Translations under genes and position numbers: made by a program
The notes under the pieces: model-generated
Databases searched by the model: none
What the model saw: only the letters and a program-made list of their open reading frames with translations
Told to the model about the DNA's origin: nothing
Source: Paraphaeosphaeria minitans
Taxonomy: Eukaryota; Ascomycota; Dothideomycetes; Pleosporales; Didymosphaeriaceae
Direction of reading: 5' to 3'
Assembly: GCA_015832175.1 (NCBI GenBank)
Contig: WJXW01000014.1
Coordinates: 868,001 to 932,000 of the forward strand
Length of the DNA stretch: 64,000 bases
Shown here: positions 35,101 through 46,552 of the stretch, one piece after another
Numbering within the stretch: position 1 is the first letter of the stretch
Layout of the letters: every line of letters starts with the position of its first letter

Positions 35101-36948
35101 CGCTGCGGATCTGATCCTTTGTATGCCGTAAGGCCATGCGGGATATCAAATCTCGGAAAGAAGCCTTATCTAAGCGTCCGAAAAGATCCTTTGTGCTAGC
35201 GAATGGCTCACAGCGCAAGAAGACTAGAAGACCGGAAAGATCCGTAACATTGTTCCGAAGGGGTGTACCAGATACGGCCCAGGCGTTGCAACGGGGTATG
35301 ATGCGAGCGACCGTAGCAGCTTGACTAACGCCACTTTCCACCATCTGGGCTTCATCAAGACACACTCTCCACCAGGAGATGTCTACCAATGGACTATTCC
35401 GACGCTCGTGGACCTTCTTATGTCGTAGTGAGCGGTCAGGCGGGGGCGTGACGTGATGCAACTCTCTGGAGAGAATGCTATAACTCGTCAACACAACGTC
35501 AAACCGAAGCAAATGCTCAACTGTTGTCTCGTCGATTTCATTCTTGGAAAGCCCATGTCGAGCTATACCCTGGTAGTAAAAGACTTTAAGATGAGGTGCG
35601 TGCCTGTTGATTTCTGTCCTCCATTGCTCGAGAATACCAGGCGGTGTTATGATTAACGTGGCACTAGATGCCTTGACAGTCTTGTCAAGGTACAGGTCGT
35701 GTACATCCTGCTTGGTTATGTCCCGCTTGTTGAGACACATCAGCGAGATCAGTTCAACGCTCTTCCCTAAGCCCATCTCCTCTGCCAGGATGCCTCCGTG
35801 CAGGCCAGTCGAATCCCAATCCCGTTCCAAGTTATCAACCACCATGCCACGGGCACCACTAACGTAGCACTTCTTCCCTGTACAGTCCTGAGCAGGAGAA
35901 AACGACACCGGGTATTTATTGCCTTCATTTCTTGGCGACACGCCCTCACGTTCCAGCATCCATTGTACCGATCGTTGTTGGTAGGGATACAAGGTAGTCG
36001 AAGGCAAGCTGTCTGCGAGGCGGGCGGGGATGTCGCTGTTCTGCGGCGGGACGTGCACAGCATCGTAAAAGTCGGAGAGCGTCCAGGGAGACTTGTCTTC
36101 GGCGGAAGTATTCGGAAGGTATGTGGACAAGATTTTGAAGTTCGCACGGTGCTGAAACCTTGCCCTCCAGGTGCCGACAAGGGAGGCGCCGAAAGGCCAG
36201 CGAAGCTCAATCTCCAAGCGCGGTGCATGCTGTCCTGACGAAGGAGCCAAGAGAACGCAACGGCAGAAGGGAATGTAATCGTTCCTTGCGCTTGGCGAGA
36301 ACTTCTCCCACTCCGCGCCGACCGATGCGGCGGTCTCGAGATGTATAGCAAGCGATTCGAGCACTGCGGGGGCGGCGCTAGCACATAATTCGATGGTCGT
36401 TGAGGTGCCGGGATCGAACGCTGACAACTTTATCCGGCTCTCGTCCTGCCGGGAGAATGATGCCAGTTGCAGCGGGATCAAGATACGCGCATCATTCGGA
36501 AGGGAGGGGGGGGTCTGGCTTTCGCTAGGGGCCTGTTCAACCAAGTAAGAAATAGTTCTGACGAGTTTCCAGTTACAAGACGATTCCACGTGTACACGAA
36601 ATCTGGGCAGCCGCTGGCACAAGTGCTTGAGCAGCCTACGCCTGTGCAGTGCAGCGCGGGGAAACGGATTTATGGGCAGCCACTGACCAGGTCCAATGTC
36701 ACTGTTGCAAGCACAGCACTCTTGCTCGGGTCAAAGAACCCCTGCACGTGTGCATGGTGGCCGTTGGGCAGCTTGCGCCGCTTCTTCGCGCGACCTTCAC
36801 TTTCGGAATGATGCGGCGCCGCGGCCACCACTTGTCGGAACACGCTTTGAAATGCGCCGAATGCGTCAGGTCCCGTATAGGGCGTGGTCTGTTCTTGATT
36901 GGTAATGTTGCAGCCGCTGAGACTGACGGCGGCAAAGACGCGCGCCAT
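32183..36948 (-). CDS. SNF2-family ATPase with embedded RING (SHPRH/IRC20-like E3 ligase)
   Basis: Nuclear DNA-dependent ATPase and probable ubiquitin ligase related to yeast Irc20 and human SHPRH. Two exons: 36948-36688 and 36613-32183, joined by a 74-nt intron (GTCAGT..GTGCCAG, phase 0), 1563 aa. Walker A is in GGILAEEMGLGKSVELISLM (about residues 360-380) and the Walker B box is DEAQ (about 507-510), preceded by FDVVLTSYSILSRELH. A long helical insert follows. A C3HC4 RING (CDVCFEPYD..TTCGHKYCRDC..CPECRTQ, about 1158-1200) sits between the two helicase lobes, the SHPRH-type arrangement. The second lobe includes KTIIYSQFADFL and ARVHRIGQKRTT (about 1283-1370). The other acceptors near 36630 create stops, which fixes the junction. 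Confidence 0.92.
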
Positions 36949-37490
36949 GGTCGGCGAAGGGGAATGCGTAAAGGAACGTCGAGGTATCGAGTGCAAGTGG
37001 CAGGCTTCCGAGACGGAGGGCGGCGAGCGCGATCACCAACGTGCCAAGCCGCTAGTTTAGCTACCGCGGCGCGGGGCCCCACATGGGAGCCTTGCGCACG
37101 GTGTCTGTATGAGTGTGAGTGTGAGTGTGAGAATGAAAGTGAACGTGAAAGTGAGTAGCAACGCCGAGGCGCACACCACCATAGAACGTTTTCTCGGATA
37201 GCCGTTTTCTTGAAAACATAATTACTGTTTCACAAGCATATGTTCGCTCAAGCCTTCGTCCTCCCACGAATCATGTCTCTGACCCCTGGACGTCACTGCT
37301 AGGAAGACCTCTTGTATGAGCCACCACGGCGTGACAGAGTGCCAAGGTGTACAAATGAGCCTCACAAAGTTTCCAATGCCACTAATTTGTCGATCTCAGA
37401 TCACTGGGAACACGTTAACATGACTACCACACAGAATCTAACTTCAGCACCTTCTACGATTCTTTCCTACTCTAGCTCATCTGTGTCTTC
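36949..37490. promoter_or_regulatory. SNF2-gene upstream region
   Basis: 540 bp between the SNF2 start and the 3' end of the NRPS-like gene, both minus strand. Includes a GAGTGT/GAAAGT-type simple repeat (37107-37155). No gene seen. Confidence 0.45.
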
Positions 37491-40400
37491 TCAGTTCACA
37501 CTCTTCTGGACCCAATCCCATACCCTGCCCACATATTCCTCATTCAGCGGCCCCACGTTTCGTATTGCCTCGACGCTCTTTTCCGTCTGCTCGATCGAAA
37601 AGTCCGCGCCCCTCCCTTCAACCTCCTCCTTCCTTTTCCCATCCCCGTACGCCTCCTTCCACAGCCCGAACAATTTCATCGCAGAATGCCCATCCTCTTT
37701 GCATGCTCCTAGCCTCCGAATCCACTCCTCCGGCGGAACGGCTCTGAACAACTCCTTCTTCTTCATCCACTTGAGCATGGTCGCCCACGCCGGTTCTTGG
37801 TGCGGGTTGAGAATGTGGTAGACTTTGATATTCTCGCCGCTTCCAACAGGTCCCGTCGCGGCTTGTACAAAGGCTTGAGCCGCAATGTCAACGGGTAGCC
37901 AGTCGAGCGGCTCGTCGCCGAGCTGAGGTAGACAGCTAATGAGACGCACAGTACTGAGCATCATCGGCCACGCTTCCTTCGTATTCCAGATCCCGGTTTG
38001 GTTGTCTCCGGATAGTTGTCCCACTCTCATTACGGATATGCGACCCTTCAAGCTGGTCTGACGGTGTGCGGAGAGACAGATGTGCTCGGCGACCCATTTC
38101 GATCGCGAGTATCCGAGCGGGCTCGCAGATGACGGATCATCCGACAGACGCTCTGCAAGGCGCCCTGAATCATCACGTACACCTTTCATGGCGGCAGCGG
38201 TAGATGAACAGTATGCGAAGCGGGGCGGATCGGCGCGTCCAGCTGCGAGTGCAAGGTCTATCAAATGTCTCACGCCTGCGAGGTTGCCTTTTGCGAAGCT
38301 ACGCAATCGAAGTCGAAAGTTGACGGTCCAGGCGATATGGAGGATTAAGGTAGCTTCTGCGGCAAGATAATTGTAGATGTCGTCCGACATGCCAAGTTGG
38401 GACTCTCCTAGTTCCGCTTGTACAATCTTGATCTTGTTGTTGGGTCCGTACTGCAGAGAAAGGTCAGGTAGGTCCCTCTGTGCAAGGGCTTTGCTAACAC
38501 GCTCTTGGGCTGCGGTGAAGCCTGCGCCACGGACGAGACAATAAATTACAGACACAGAGTGTGAGGAGCGGAGGAGGTTCAGAATGTGTGCGCCGAGGGC
38601 ACCGGTGGCACCGGTGAGGACCACGACCTCGCCAGTGTTTGTTTTGCCTTTTATTCTATTTCTCTGCTCTTGCGAGCTTGGTTCATGGTTGCCGAAGTCG
38701 CCAAGTTCTTTTACAAGATCAAGCATTTCCTGGTTCTCATCTTCAGTATTGGCATCAGTCTCCCCGTGGCGTTTGCGCAGGATGTAGCTGGTCAAATCGC
38801 GGATAGTCCCACAGTCTTCTACGATGCTGAGTGGGAGCTTTTGGTTATAGTTGGGGGTGAGTTGTCGCAACTGGCTCCGCAATCGCATGCATGCAATTGA
38901 GTCGACGCCATACGAGAAAAGATCGGCGTCTTTTTCAGGTGGCTCTGGGCTCTGTATCATAGATTGGACAAGCTTGGCAAGGTACTGCGGCAAGTCCTTG
39001 TCGTCCACGTTGTCGGATTTTAGTCCGTTATCCATTTTGTAAGCAGCTTCGATCAACTCCTTGAATCTTGCCTCAGCCACCTTTCTAAGTATTGTGCCTT
39101 TGCTGCTCTTTTCGAGTGGTTTCTCTTGGTGTTCCACGGGAATAAGCATATGTCGTGGTATGCGCGCATGGTCCTGGCTTTCTTGGTTCAGCTTGTCGAC
39201 ATGCGGCCAGATTGCATCCGAGAGCTCCTGGTCTGAGAGTTTACTCCACTTTTCAGAGCGAAGTAACAGTGCTCCTGGGTAGGGGTGGTTGTCCCCAAAT
39301 ATCAGGACATCGTCTAGCTTCTCAGCTGTGGCGATTGCAGCCTCGACAGGAGCTGGGTCAAACTTCTTCCCGGTTATCAAGGTCAGTTGTGAATCGGCTC
39401 GTGAGTGATAAAACCATGCATTCTCTATCTTCGGATGTTGCTCAAATAGATCTGCTGTTGCGAAAGAACCATCTTCCTGGTTGATCTTTGCCTGTGTCTC
39501 GTTAGGGTTCTGAAACTATGAAGAGGATGAGTTCTTACCATATGCGGCCATCCAGGCTTAACGACCAGTTCCGCCAGCCCGTCGTCGCGGCTTTCAAAGC
39601 TCACAAGCTTAGCAGAATTGTAGTTCCTCAAATACTGCCAGTCTTTGTCTTGCGCAAAATCTCTGTAGGACGACAACAGGAATCCGCACTCTGCACTGCC
39701 GAACCTAGATATGAGATTGACATTGCTGCGGACGAGGCGGTCTCCAACCTCGGCGGGCAACGCAGCTCCTCCCACACCCACAATGTCCATGCGCTTCAAT
39801 TTCTCCAAGCCTGTGTCATCGGCCTCCATCATTTGCAGCACATACGGTACCGAGGAAAAGTACTTTACTGTCGGTTGCTGTTCAACGGATGCAGCCACAT
39901 CTAGACACTTGCAAATGTTACGAGCAGTAATGGGAACGTCCTTGCCCGGGAATAACCAGATCGGAGAATCGCTCATCCATGAACGAAAGGTATCGGCAAT
40001 ACCCCCGTGGTAGAGGGGCGTCGTCGTGAAGGTAGCCATCGGACTGGGACCAGGCAGATGCGGCAGAACCCCGATTGCTCCGTGATGAGTCTGTGGTATC
40101 GGTTTCGGAAGGCCAGATGAAGTGCCCGAAGTGTGATGGAGGTAGGCCACTGAGGATTCATCCACCTTGGGAGCTGGCGCAAAGTGTGGCCGTGGCGTCC
40201 GGATGACCTGAAAGAAATCTTCTTCTGCACCCAGTGGGATTTGACATATTGACAGTTTCGTTCCGTCTTCATTCTGCTGTAGTTTCTCTGCCTCGGCTGC
40301 ACGTTGAGAATGTGCCGCATCGTAGAAAACCAGTGAGACGTTGCAAGTTCTACAAAGGTGCGTAATAGCACCCGGTTGACATTGCGGCGCAAGTAAAAGG

Positions 40401-40738
40401 ACTGAATGCCCTAGGTACATCAGACCAAGCCATGTGAAGAGAAACTCCGGCGAGCTATGAGCCATGAGGGCTACTGTTTGCTCGCTTGCTGAAGTCGAAT
40501 CGAACGACTTGGAGAGTTTCTGTGCAAAGACTTGCGTTGCCGTAAACACCTCATCAAATGTGAGCAGCTCATATTTCCATGCATCTTGATTCTGAGGCAA
40601 CGGAAAGCCCACTGCTGGTTTGAGGCCGCACCTTCCGGACTGATAGGCCAGAAACTCATATATGGTTCGGTATGGCTTCGACTCGGCGTTCAGAGCCGAG
40701 GCTTGGCCGAGCGTGCAGGCAAAGTAGTTAGCTTCCAT
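37491..40738 (-). CDS. NRPS-like adenylate-forming reductase (A-T-R)
   Basis: Multidomain enzyme that adenylates a carboxylic acid, loads it on a phosphopantetheine carrier and reductively releases it as an aldehyde or alcohol. Exons 40738-39539 and 39491-37491 (48-nt intron GTAAGA..GACACAG, phase 0), 1066 aa. Adenylation domain: HHTSGTSSGLPKPIPQTHHG (about 201-220) and GVGGAALPAEVGDRL. Carrier: SYGVDSIACMRLR with the attachment Ser near residue 598. Reductase: Rossmann motif VVVLTGATGALGAHIL (about 689-704), YCSSTAAA, and catalytic-type YSRSK (Tyr about 861, Lys about 865). There is no condensation domain, so it is not a true peptide synthetase. The substrate cannot be read; relatives include aryl-acid reductases and L-alpha-aminoadipate reductase, but the N-terminus is unlike Lys2. 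Confidence 0.9.
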
Positions 40739-41656
40739 TGGGCATCCGTATAAGGGTGGTGGTCATGAGTAGCAGTGGCGTGCAAGCGAAATTTGAAGTG
40801 GTTGGATTAAGTCTGTGTGGAGGTAGAATTGAACTCTCAGAGGACAATTGTCGTGACATCATCACCTAGCATGTGGAGCGCGAAAGCGCGCAGAAAGGAT
40901 ATCATTTTTTCACCATTTCCGAGATGGAAGCACATGACGCCTAGACATCAGATGCACAGCGATGATAGCATATTAGCATGTAGGAAAGTGAGCTGCTGTA
41001 GGGGCCAATTGGTCCCACGGTCTCGGGGAACGCCCATTGGTCGCGTAGTGTGCATACTACATATACTGCATGCCTTCACCGAACATGCGCCACATCAAAA
41101 CGTCCGAAATCATGCAGGATGGGATTTCGAAAAGCGTATCGGGGCATTGTGAGCTCCGCAGATAATGGATCAACGCTTATTGGTGGTTGAGGTGGCGATT
41201 CTCTGAGCATTGTGCAGAGCGTGGGAGCTAAGAAATATTGATTCGGTGCACCGCTAGTGCCAACACGGCAACTTGCTTTGCGCGATGCTGGACGGCATCT
41301 CCCTCCCGGGTAGTGCAAGTGGCGCAAATGCAAGCAGTGTCCCGAATGTATCGTGGGACTTGCCGCAGCGATGCAACTGTTGTTGGGATGCGAGGGAGCT
41401 GCAGAGTGCGATGGATGACGGGTGCGGGCAATTCATCGCGCGCAATCGCCTCGCAGTTCATACAATTCACAGCTAGTGCGACGGCGTCTTGCATGTACAC
41501 GCCCCGCACGCATGCTAGTCTGGTGCAAGTGGTCCTCGGCCCGTTGGCGCCTTGGAGGCTTGGACTGCGGGCCTCGAGGAGATGCCAGCTCCGGCTAGCT
41601 TTCCGGGGTTTCCATGGCAAAGGTCGTCAACAAGCACTGTCTGCGAGAACGCATCG

Positions 41657-41705
41657 TGAGGCGAGGCGAGGCGAGGCGAGGCGAGGTGAGGTGAGGTGAG
41701 GTGAG
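41657..41705. repeat. pentanucleotide repeat (GAGGC)n(GAGGT)n
   Basis: About five GAGGC units followed directly by about five GAGGT units, so a C-to-T variant has spread through half the array. Confidence 0.9.
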
Positions 41706-41968
41706 TCGAGGTCTGGCGCACGAGGGCTACCTAGATCGCGTCCGAGGGCCACTGGCCACTGGCCACTGGAATGTGCGTCGCATCGGCTGCTGGGAGGAGA
41801 GGGAGACTACGCGTCCCAGCGCTGCGCCGGCAGGCAGAGGAGTGTGGCTAGAGAGGCTAGAGAGGCATTCCTTGACAACGCCGTCGATGCGGGGACTGGC
41901 TGGCGCTGGACGCCAATCCGAAGCGTGGCTGGTTTGAGAGACGCGCTGAAACGCGCGCAGGCTCTCAC

Positions 41969-42008
41969 GCAGGTCGCAGGTCGCAGGTCGCAGGTCGCAG
42001 GTCGCAGG
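41969..42008. repeat. heptanucleotide repeat (GCAGGTC)n
   Basis: Between five and six uninterrupted GCAGGTC units. Confidence 0.9.
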
Positions 42009-42510
42009 GCGCTCGTCGCAGCACCAGCAGCAGCACCAGCGGTCGGCAGCAGAAGGTAGAAGAGGAAGACGGCAGCCTCGCGGCGACGACGTTGTGAGAT
42101 TGTCGTAATCTCGCCAATGCTGGGGCGCAGGAGGGCCAGTGTGATGGGCTCTCTCAGAGAGGGCAGGCGCAGGCCGGAGAGCAGCCTGTGTGGCGGTTCA
42201 TAGCAGCTGCGACCCAGCCAACGCTAGCCCGCTTGGGACCTTCGTGATTGCCTTCGAACCGGGCAGCGTCTCAAACAACATTTAAACCCAAGCGCCGCCT
42301 GTCCGCCCTTCTGCTCCTTCGACCGCCCGCCCACACCCCCGCCCAAAGCATCACCACCTGCTGTAAGTCTGCTCTTGTCCTCACCGCCAACACATCCATC
42401 GTCGATCCCATTGCCGACATGCCACCCTCACTCGCGCTCTGCGTCGACTGCTCGCTCCCTTGCTAACGCGACGGCCCGCCCAGACATTGCTACTTCAAGC
42501 GCCCGCCACG

Positions 42511-43206
42511 ATGCTGTACACCACTCTTCTCATCGCCTCTGCGGCCTTCTCTGGCTTTGCCGCCGCCCAGAACGGCAGCTCCTCGGACCTGCCCCCGACC
42601 ATCGAGCCGTGCTGCAATGTTCCCGCCAACAACATCCCCGTACCCACCAAGTCGACTTGGTGCACCGCTTCCCAGAACACGTGCCCCGAGATCTGCGGTG
42701 GACAGGGTCAGATCGCCAACGGTGGCAACACGTGCGACCAGGTATGAACCCACTTGGCTCCCTCTCTTTGCATGTTTTGACCTTCGTAGGACACTCTCGA
42801 GTACACGTGCAAGTGCCGCAACGGTACCGAGCCCGCCATGTCCGACTACGTCCAGACGGTCCCTGGTCAAATGTGCCGTTACTGGTACGCCGCATGCACA
42901 AACGCCACCTTCGCCGCCGACGGAGAGGGCAACGCGACGCAGCAGTTTGCATGCGACCAGGCGCAGCAGCAGCAGTGCGGAAACCTGACCACCAAGGACG
43001 CCTCGACGACCAGTGCTAGCAGCTCCGGTGGCAGCCGTCCCACGTCCACTGGCAGCTCCGAGTCCAGCTCCGAGACAAGCTCGCAGACCTCGTCCAGCGC
43101 CAGCGAGTCCACCAGCACTCCCGGTGCCGCTGTCCGTCTTGCTCAGGAGTTCGGCGCCCCGGTTCTCGCGGGTGGTATGATCGCCCTGTTCGGCATTGCC
43201 TTGTAG
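42511..43206 (+). CDS. Cys-rich GPI-anchored cell-surface protein
   Basis: Secreted wall or membrane-anchored protein of unknown role, 215 aa. Exons 42511-42741 and 42790-43206 (48-nt intron GTATGA..CGTAG, phase 0). Signal peptide MLYTTLLIASAAFSGFAAAQ. The globular part has about a dozen cysteines (CCNV, WCTA, TCPEICGG, YTCKC, MCRYWYAACTN, FACDQ, QCGN), a fungal pattern I associate with the DUF7707-type family. Then a Ser/Thr-rich stalk (about 45 residues) and a hydrophobic C-terminal tail (FGAPVLAGGMIALFGIAL), the expected GPI-attachment signal. N-glycosylation sequons are present (NGS, NGT, NAT, NLT). The preceding in-frame codons lack a signal peptide, so ATG 42511 is the start. Confidence 0.87.
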
Positions 43207-44305
43207 TGATGGCACATCACGGGGCCGGGTTCAGGGGGAGGGGTGGTAATGAGGAGGGAGCGCAGAGGGTATGCATCAGCAGCGCACCGGCACGGCAATC
43301 TTCTCCAGCATCAAGAGAGCATTGGAGTTAGCGTTTGTATGTTCACGGTGGCTTGAGGAGGAGTTTAATACGAGTTCATGACCAGGCGATATATCCCACA
43401 ATCAGACCATTATCAGTTTTCCAGCTGTCTGCTCCAGAAACAGCGCCGTGCGTGAGTCTTTGTTGCACTCTTGCTGCTGGTCTATGCATGTCCGCATGTC
43501 GTGTCATTGTCGTTGTACGCTCGGCTTCTGCAGGGCGCATCCCGTGCTACTCGTACAGGTAAGGTGGCTTTGGTCTCGTTGTGCGTGTGTGCTTCGGGAT
43601 GGCTGCCGCCAACGCCTCAACAGCGGGCTCGGCATAATGTAGAGCTACCGTGAAGGAAAGGGAAAAGGGAATCGGGGAGTGGTTTGCAGGAGAGCAGACG
43701 TTGGATTAAACTTGATTGCTGGACCATGGGGGCGTTACCTCTGTTGCAGGCATGGTTTGTTTGCCTTACTGCCTTGGCCCCAAACACGTCGGCAGCATCG
43801 GCGTCGCGCACGCATTATTGGCCAATACCGCGGTTGCAGGTGCTGATCACCTGGCTGGGCATGAAGCGAATCAAGGTGCATTATCGATACCGTAGCCGGA
43901 CGGCTGCAGAATCCTTGCCCAGGGCCCATAGTCACATTCCTCCAAGTTCAACATCGTGTTCGACCGTGGTCCTACTCTGCTATCCTGTCTACTACGCGCC
44001 CGCCCGCCCTCGGTCCGGCTGTTCTCAACTGCCAAACACACACCGCAACTCCCTCCATTGAGCAACTTCGGCATCGCCGCGTCACAGGAAGCCTCGGCCG
44101 CTGCTCCTTCTACAGCCAGTGCGGTCGCGGCCTCGGCCTCGGCCTCTGCGGTTCTGTCTGACGATAGTACAACGGGACTGTATTTAAAGTGGCTTTCTAC
44201 GGCTTCTGTCGGGCGCCGTTACATCCAGCACCCCGCCCACGCTACTCCTTCGCATTCGCCCGACCCATTACGCCCGCTTTCACCACACATCCGTATCGAA
44301 GAACC
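43207..44305. other. intergenic region and GPD1 upstream region
   Basis: About 1.1 kb with no supported gene. A 128-codon frame from 43956 begins at GTG and lies in a different frame from the next gene. The final 130 bp carry a TATTTAAA box and leader of the glycerol-3-phosphate dehydrogenase gene. Confidence 0.5.
44181..44188 (+). promoter_or_regulatory. candidate TATA box of GPD1
   Basis: TATTTAAA lies 118 bp upstream of the ATG at 44306, a plausible distance for a strongly expressed fungal gene. Confidence 0.45.
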
Positions 44306-45698
44306 ATGGCGACGCTCGGCGCTCACAAGAAGCACAAGGTGACCATCGTGGGCTCCGGTAATTGGTACGTGGAAAATGGCTCGTAATACATCAGGATGCG
44401 CCTTCCATGAGCTACCTGTATGTGATTGGTGTATTGCTGGCTAACTTGGATGGAGGGGTACCACGATGGCCAAGCTTGTTGCTGAAAACGTCAACGCGTA
44501 TCCGACTCTCTTCGAGGAGACAGTCAGCGTGTGGGTCTACGAGGAGGAGGTCACCCTCCCCAAGGAGTCCCGCCACTTTGACCCCGGCTCCGAATTGGCA
44601 AACAAGCCGCAGAAGCTCTCAGAGCTCTTCAACACGCTCCATGAGAACGTCAAATACTTGCCGGGCATCACCCTGCCGCCCAACGTCGTCGCCAACACAA
44701 ATCTCGTTGATTCGTGCAAGGACTCTACCATACTCGTATTCGTTCTGCCCCACCAGTTCATCCCGCGAGTATGCGACCAGTTGGCAGGCAAGATCGTACC
44801 GTTCGCGCGCGCTATATGCTGCACCAAGGGTGTGGATGTCAGCGAGAAGGGCATCAGGCTCATGTCAGAGGCCATTGGCATGCGGCTGAACATCTACTGC
44901 GGAGCTCTGTCCGGCGCAAACATTGCTACGGAAATCGCTCAAGAGAAGTACTCTGAGACAACTGTACGTTGCCCATGCTCGCTCGGGAGATTCAAGCACT
45001 GACTTTGTCAACCACAGGTAGCGTACGATCCGCCGCCGATGGATTCTCGCGCACCGACGCCCAAGGGCTCACCCAACGCGTCAATGGTAGACCTTATCTC
45101 TCCCTCCAAATCGGTTCCCAGTGAGCGGTCCGCCAGGCTAAAGGCCTTACCGAACGAATACCCTCCTCTCTCGCATGAAAACGTCCGGAAGCTGTTCCAT
45201 CGCCCCTACTTCCACGTCCGAATCGTGGACGATGTAGCTGGCGTTTCCCTGGGAGGCGCGTTGAAGAACATCATCGCTTTGGCCGCCGGTTTCGTGGACG
45301 GGCTCGGCTGGGGCGACAATGCAAAGGCAGCCGTCATGCGCGTTGGCATCCTGGAGATGGTCAAGTTCGGCAAAGAGTTCTTCCCGGACAGCTCGAAAAC
45401 GTCCACGTTTACCGAAGAATCTTGCGGCGTGGCTGACGTGATCACATCCTGCATGGGTGGTCGCAACTTCCGCTGTGCGAAAATGGCAACCCAACGGGGC
45501 GAGTCCATCTACGAGATCGAGCAGAAAGAGCTCAATGGACAGAAACTGCAGGGTACCAGCACCGCGTACGAAGTCAACTCGTTCCTCAAGCAGCAGGGCT
45601 TGGAGAGCCAGTTCCCGCTTTTCACCGCCGTGTACAACATCCTCGAGGGCAACGCGAAGCCGCAGGATATCCCCGAGTTGATTGAACCGAAGTCCTAG
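44306..45698 (+). CDS. GPD1: NAD+-dependent glycerol-3-phosphate dehydrogenase
   Basis: Reduces dihydroxyacetone phosphate to glycerol-3-phosphate, feeding glycerol (osmolyte) and lipid synthesis in the cytosol. Exons 44306-44364, 44456-44963 and 45018-45698, 415 aa. The first intron (GTACGT..GATGGAG) splits the Trp codon of the NAD-binding motif [16 protein letters not shown]. Then [20 protein letters not shown] and [19 protein letters not shown], and the catalytic-domain block [20 protein letters not shown] with substrate-binding KN. Against the yeast enzyme there is an insert of about 35 residues, Ser/Pro-rich ([19 protein letters not shown]), at the start of exon 3, between the two domains. 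The start is fixed by [18 protein letters not shown]; the upstream in-frame codons contain no ATG. Confidence 0.95.
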
Positions 45699-46348
45699 GA
45701 AGAACGTAGCTATGACAAGGAGGCGGGTAGCCAGGATGACCAGGCGGATCGACATGATAGCGCGGCAGATATCAGGGCTTTCTGGATTGAGGAGAGCAGG
45801 ATGACTGTGTTTGAGAGGGGAGACGCGCAGACGATTGCGTCTGTCGCGTGCGATGGGCTGGATGTGCAGCCATTGTAGCTACCTGGGGACATAGGGGCTG
45901 ATGGTCCCGTGAATGGACAGGGTCTGGGAAAGCCTGTCGCGGGTGATGAACATCATTCGATAGATCATAGCGTTAAATCTTGCTATGGATACAGTTGCAT
46001 CTGAACATCAATGAGACTGATTACAACATGGTACGATCATTGATCGGTACACGTGAAGCAGCGACGGATTCGCAAGCCGCACTCGGTCAGAATAGCGTTC
46101 AACGTGCGGTGCGAGACGAACACGAGCCTCAAGAAGCTGTACCGCATTGGAGTGAAAAGAAAAAGAAAAAGTATGGATTCGAAGAGAAGTCGTGTCGTGT
46201 ACTTATGTGGTGCATTTAAAGAGCCGTGAAGGGCAACTGCGGTCGGTGCATGGGGAGTGGCTGTGCCTGGTATCATGGATAATATCCACCCCCCCTTTGC
46301 TCGTCTTCAAAAGTCTTCTCCATTCACTCATTATCAACGCCTCCTCCT

Positions 46349-46386
46349 CCCCCCCATAAACCCCCAAAAACCCCCTCCCCCCACCC
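46349..46386 (-). repeat. G-quadruplex-capable C/G run tract
   Basis: Plus strand has C7, C5, C5, C6 and C3 runs separated by 1-5 nt. On the minus strand, the sense strand of the gene ending at 46553, this gives five G-runs of at least three with short loops, matching the usual G4 pattern in what is probably its 3' UTR. Confidence 0.75.
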
Positions 46387-46452
46387 AAAAAAAGCGAATG
46401 TTGCAACGCCAGCGCCGACATGGGTGAGGATTTGTTGCGAACAACAAACAAC

Positions 46453-46475
46453 AAAAAAAAAAAAAAAAAAAAAAA
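46453..46475. repeat. A23 homopolymer
   Basis: Uninterrupted run of 23 A. It could be a slippage tract or the trace of a retroposed polyA tail; no duplicated flanks are evident. Confidence 0.9.
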
Positions 46476-46552
46476 GGGGGCCAACAAAGAGAGAAGACGA
46501 GGTCCGCCGAAACACTTTTTTTCCCCAAGCGTCGACCTACCGTACGGGTGAC

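Larger units (their letters stand above)
40739..42510. other. gene-free, repeat-rich intergenic region
   Basis: About 1.8 kb. No supportable gene; the frames present have no domain and many begin without ATG. Contains the GAGGC/GAGGT and GCAGGTC minisatellites and a short GGCCACT triplicate (41750-41768). The last 200 bp (pyrimidine-rich, CATCACCACC) look like the promoter and leader of the GPI-protein gene. Confidence 0.5.
45699..46552. other. 3' intergenic region with homopolymer tracts
   Basis: About 850 bp between two convergent genes. Includes the C-run (G4-capable) tract and the A23 tract described separately. No gene. Confidence 0.5.

Noticed and set aside
43956..44342. 128-codon frame with mitochondrial-looking N-terminus upstream of GPD1
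   Set aside because: It begins at GTG, not ATG, and is out of phase with GPD1; low-complexity Ala/Ser content explains its openness.
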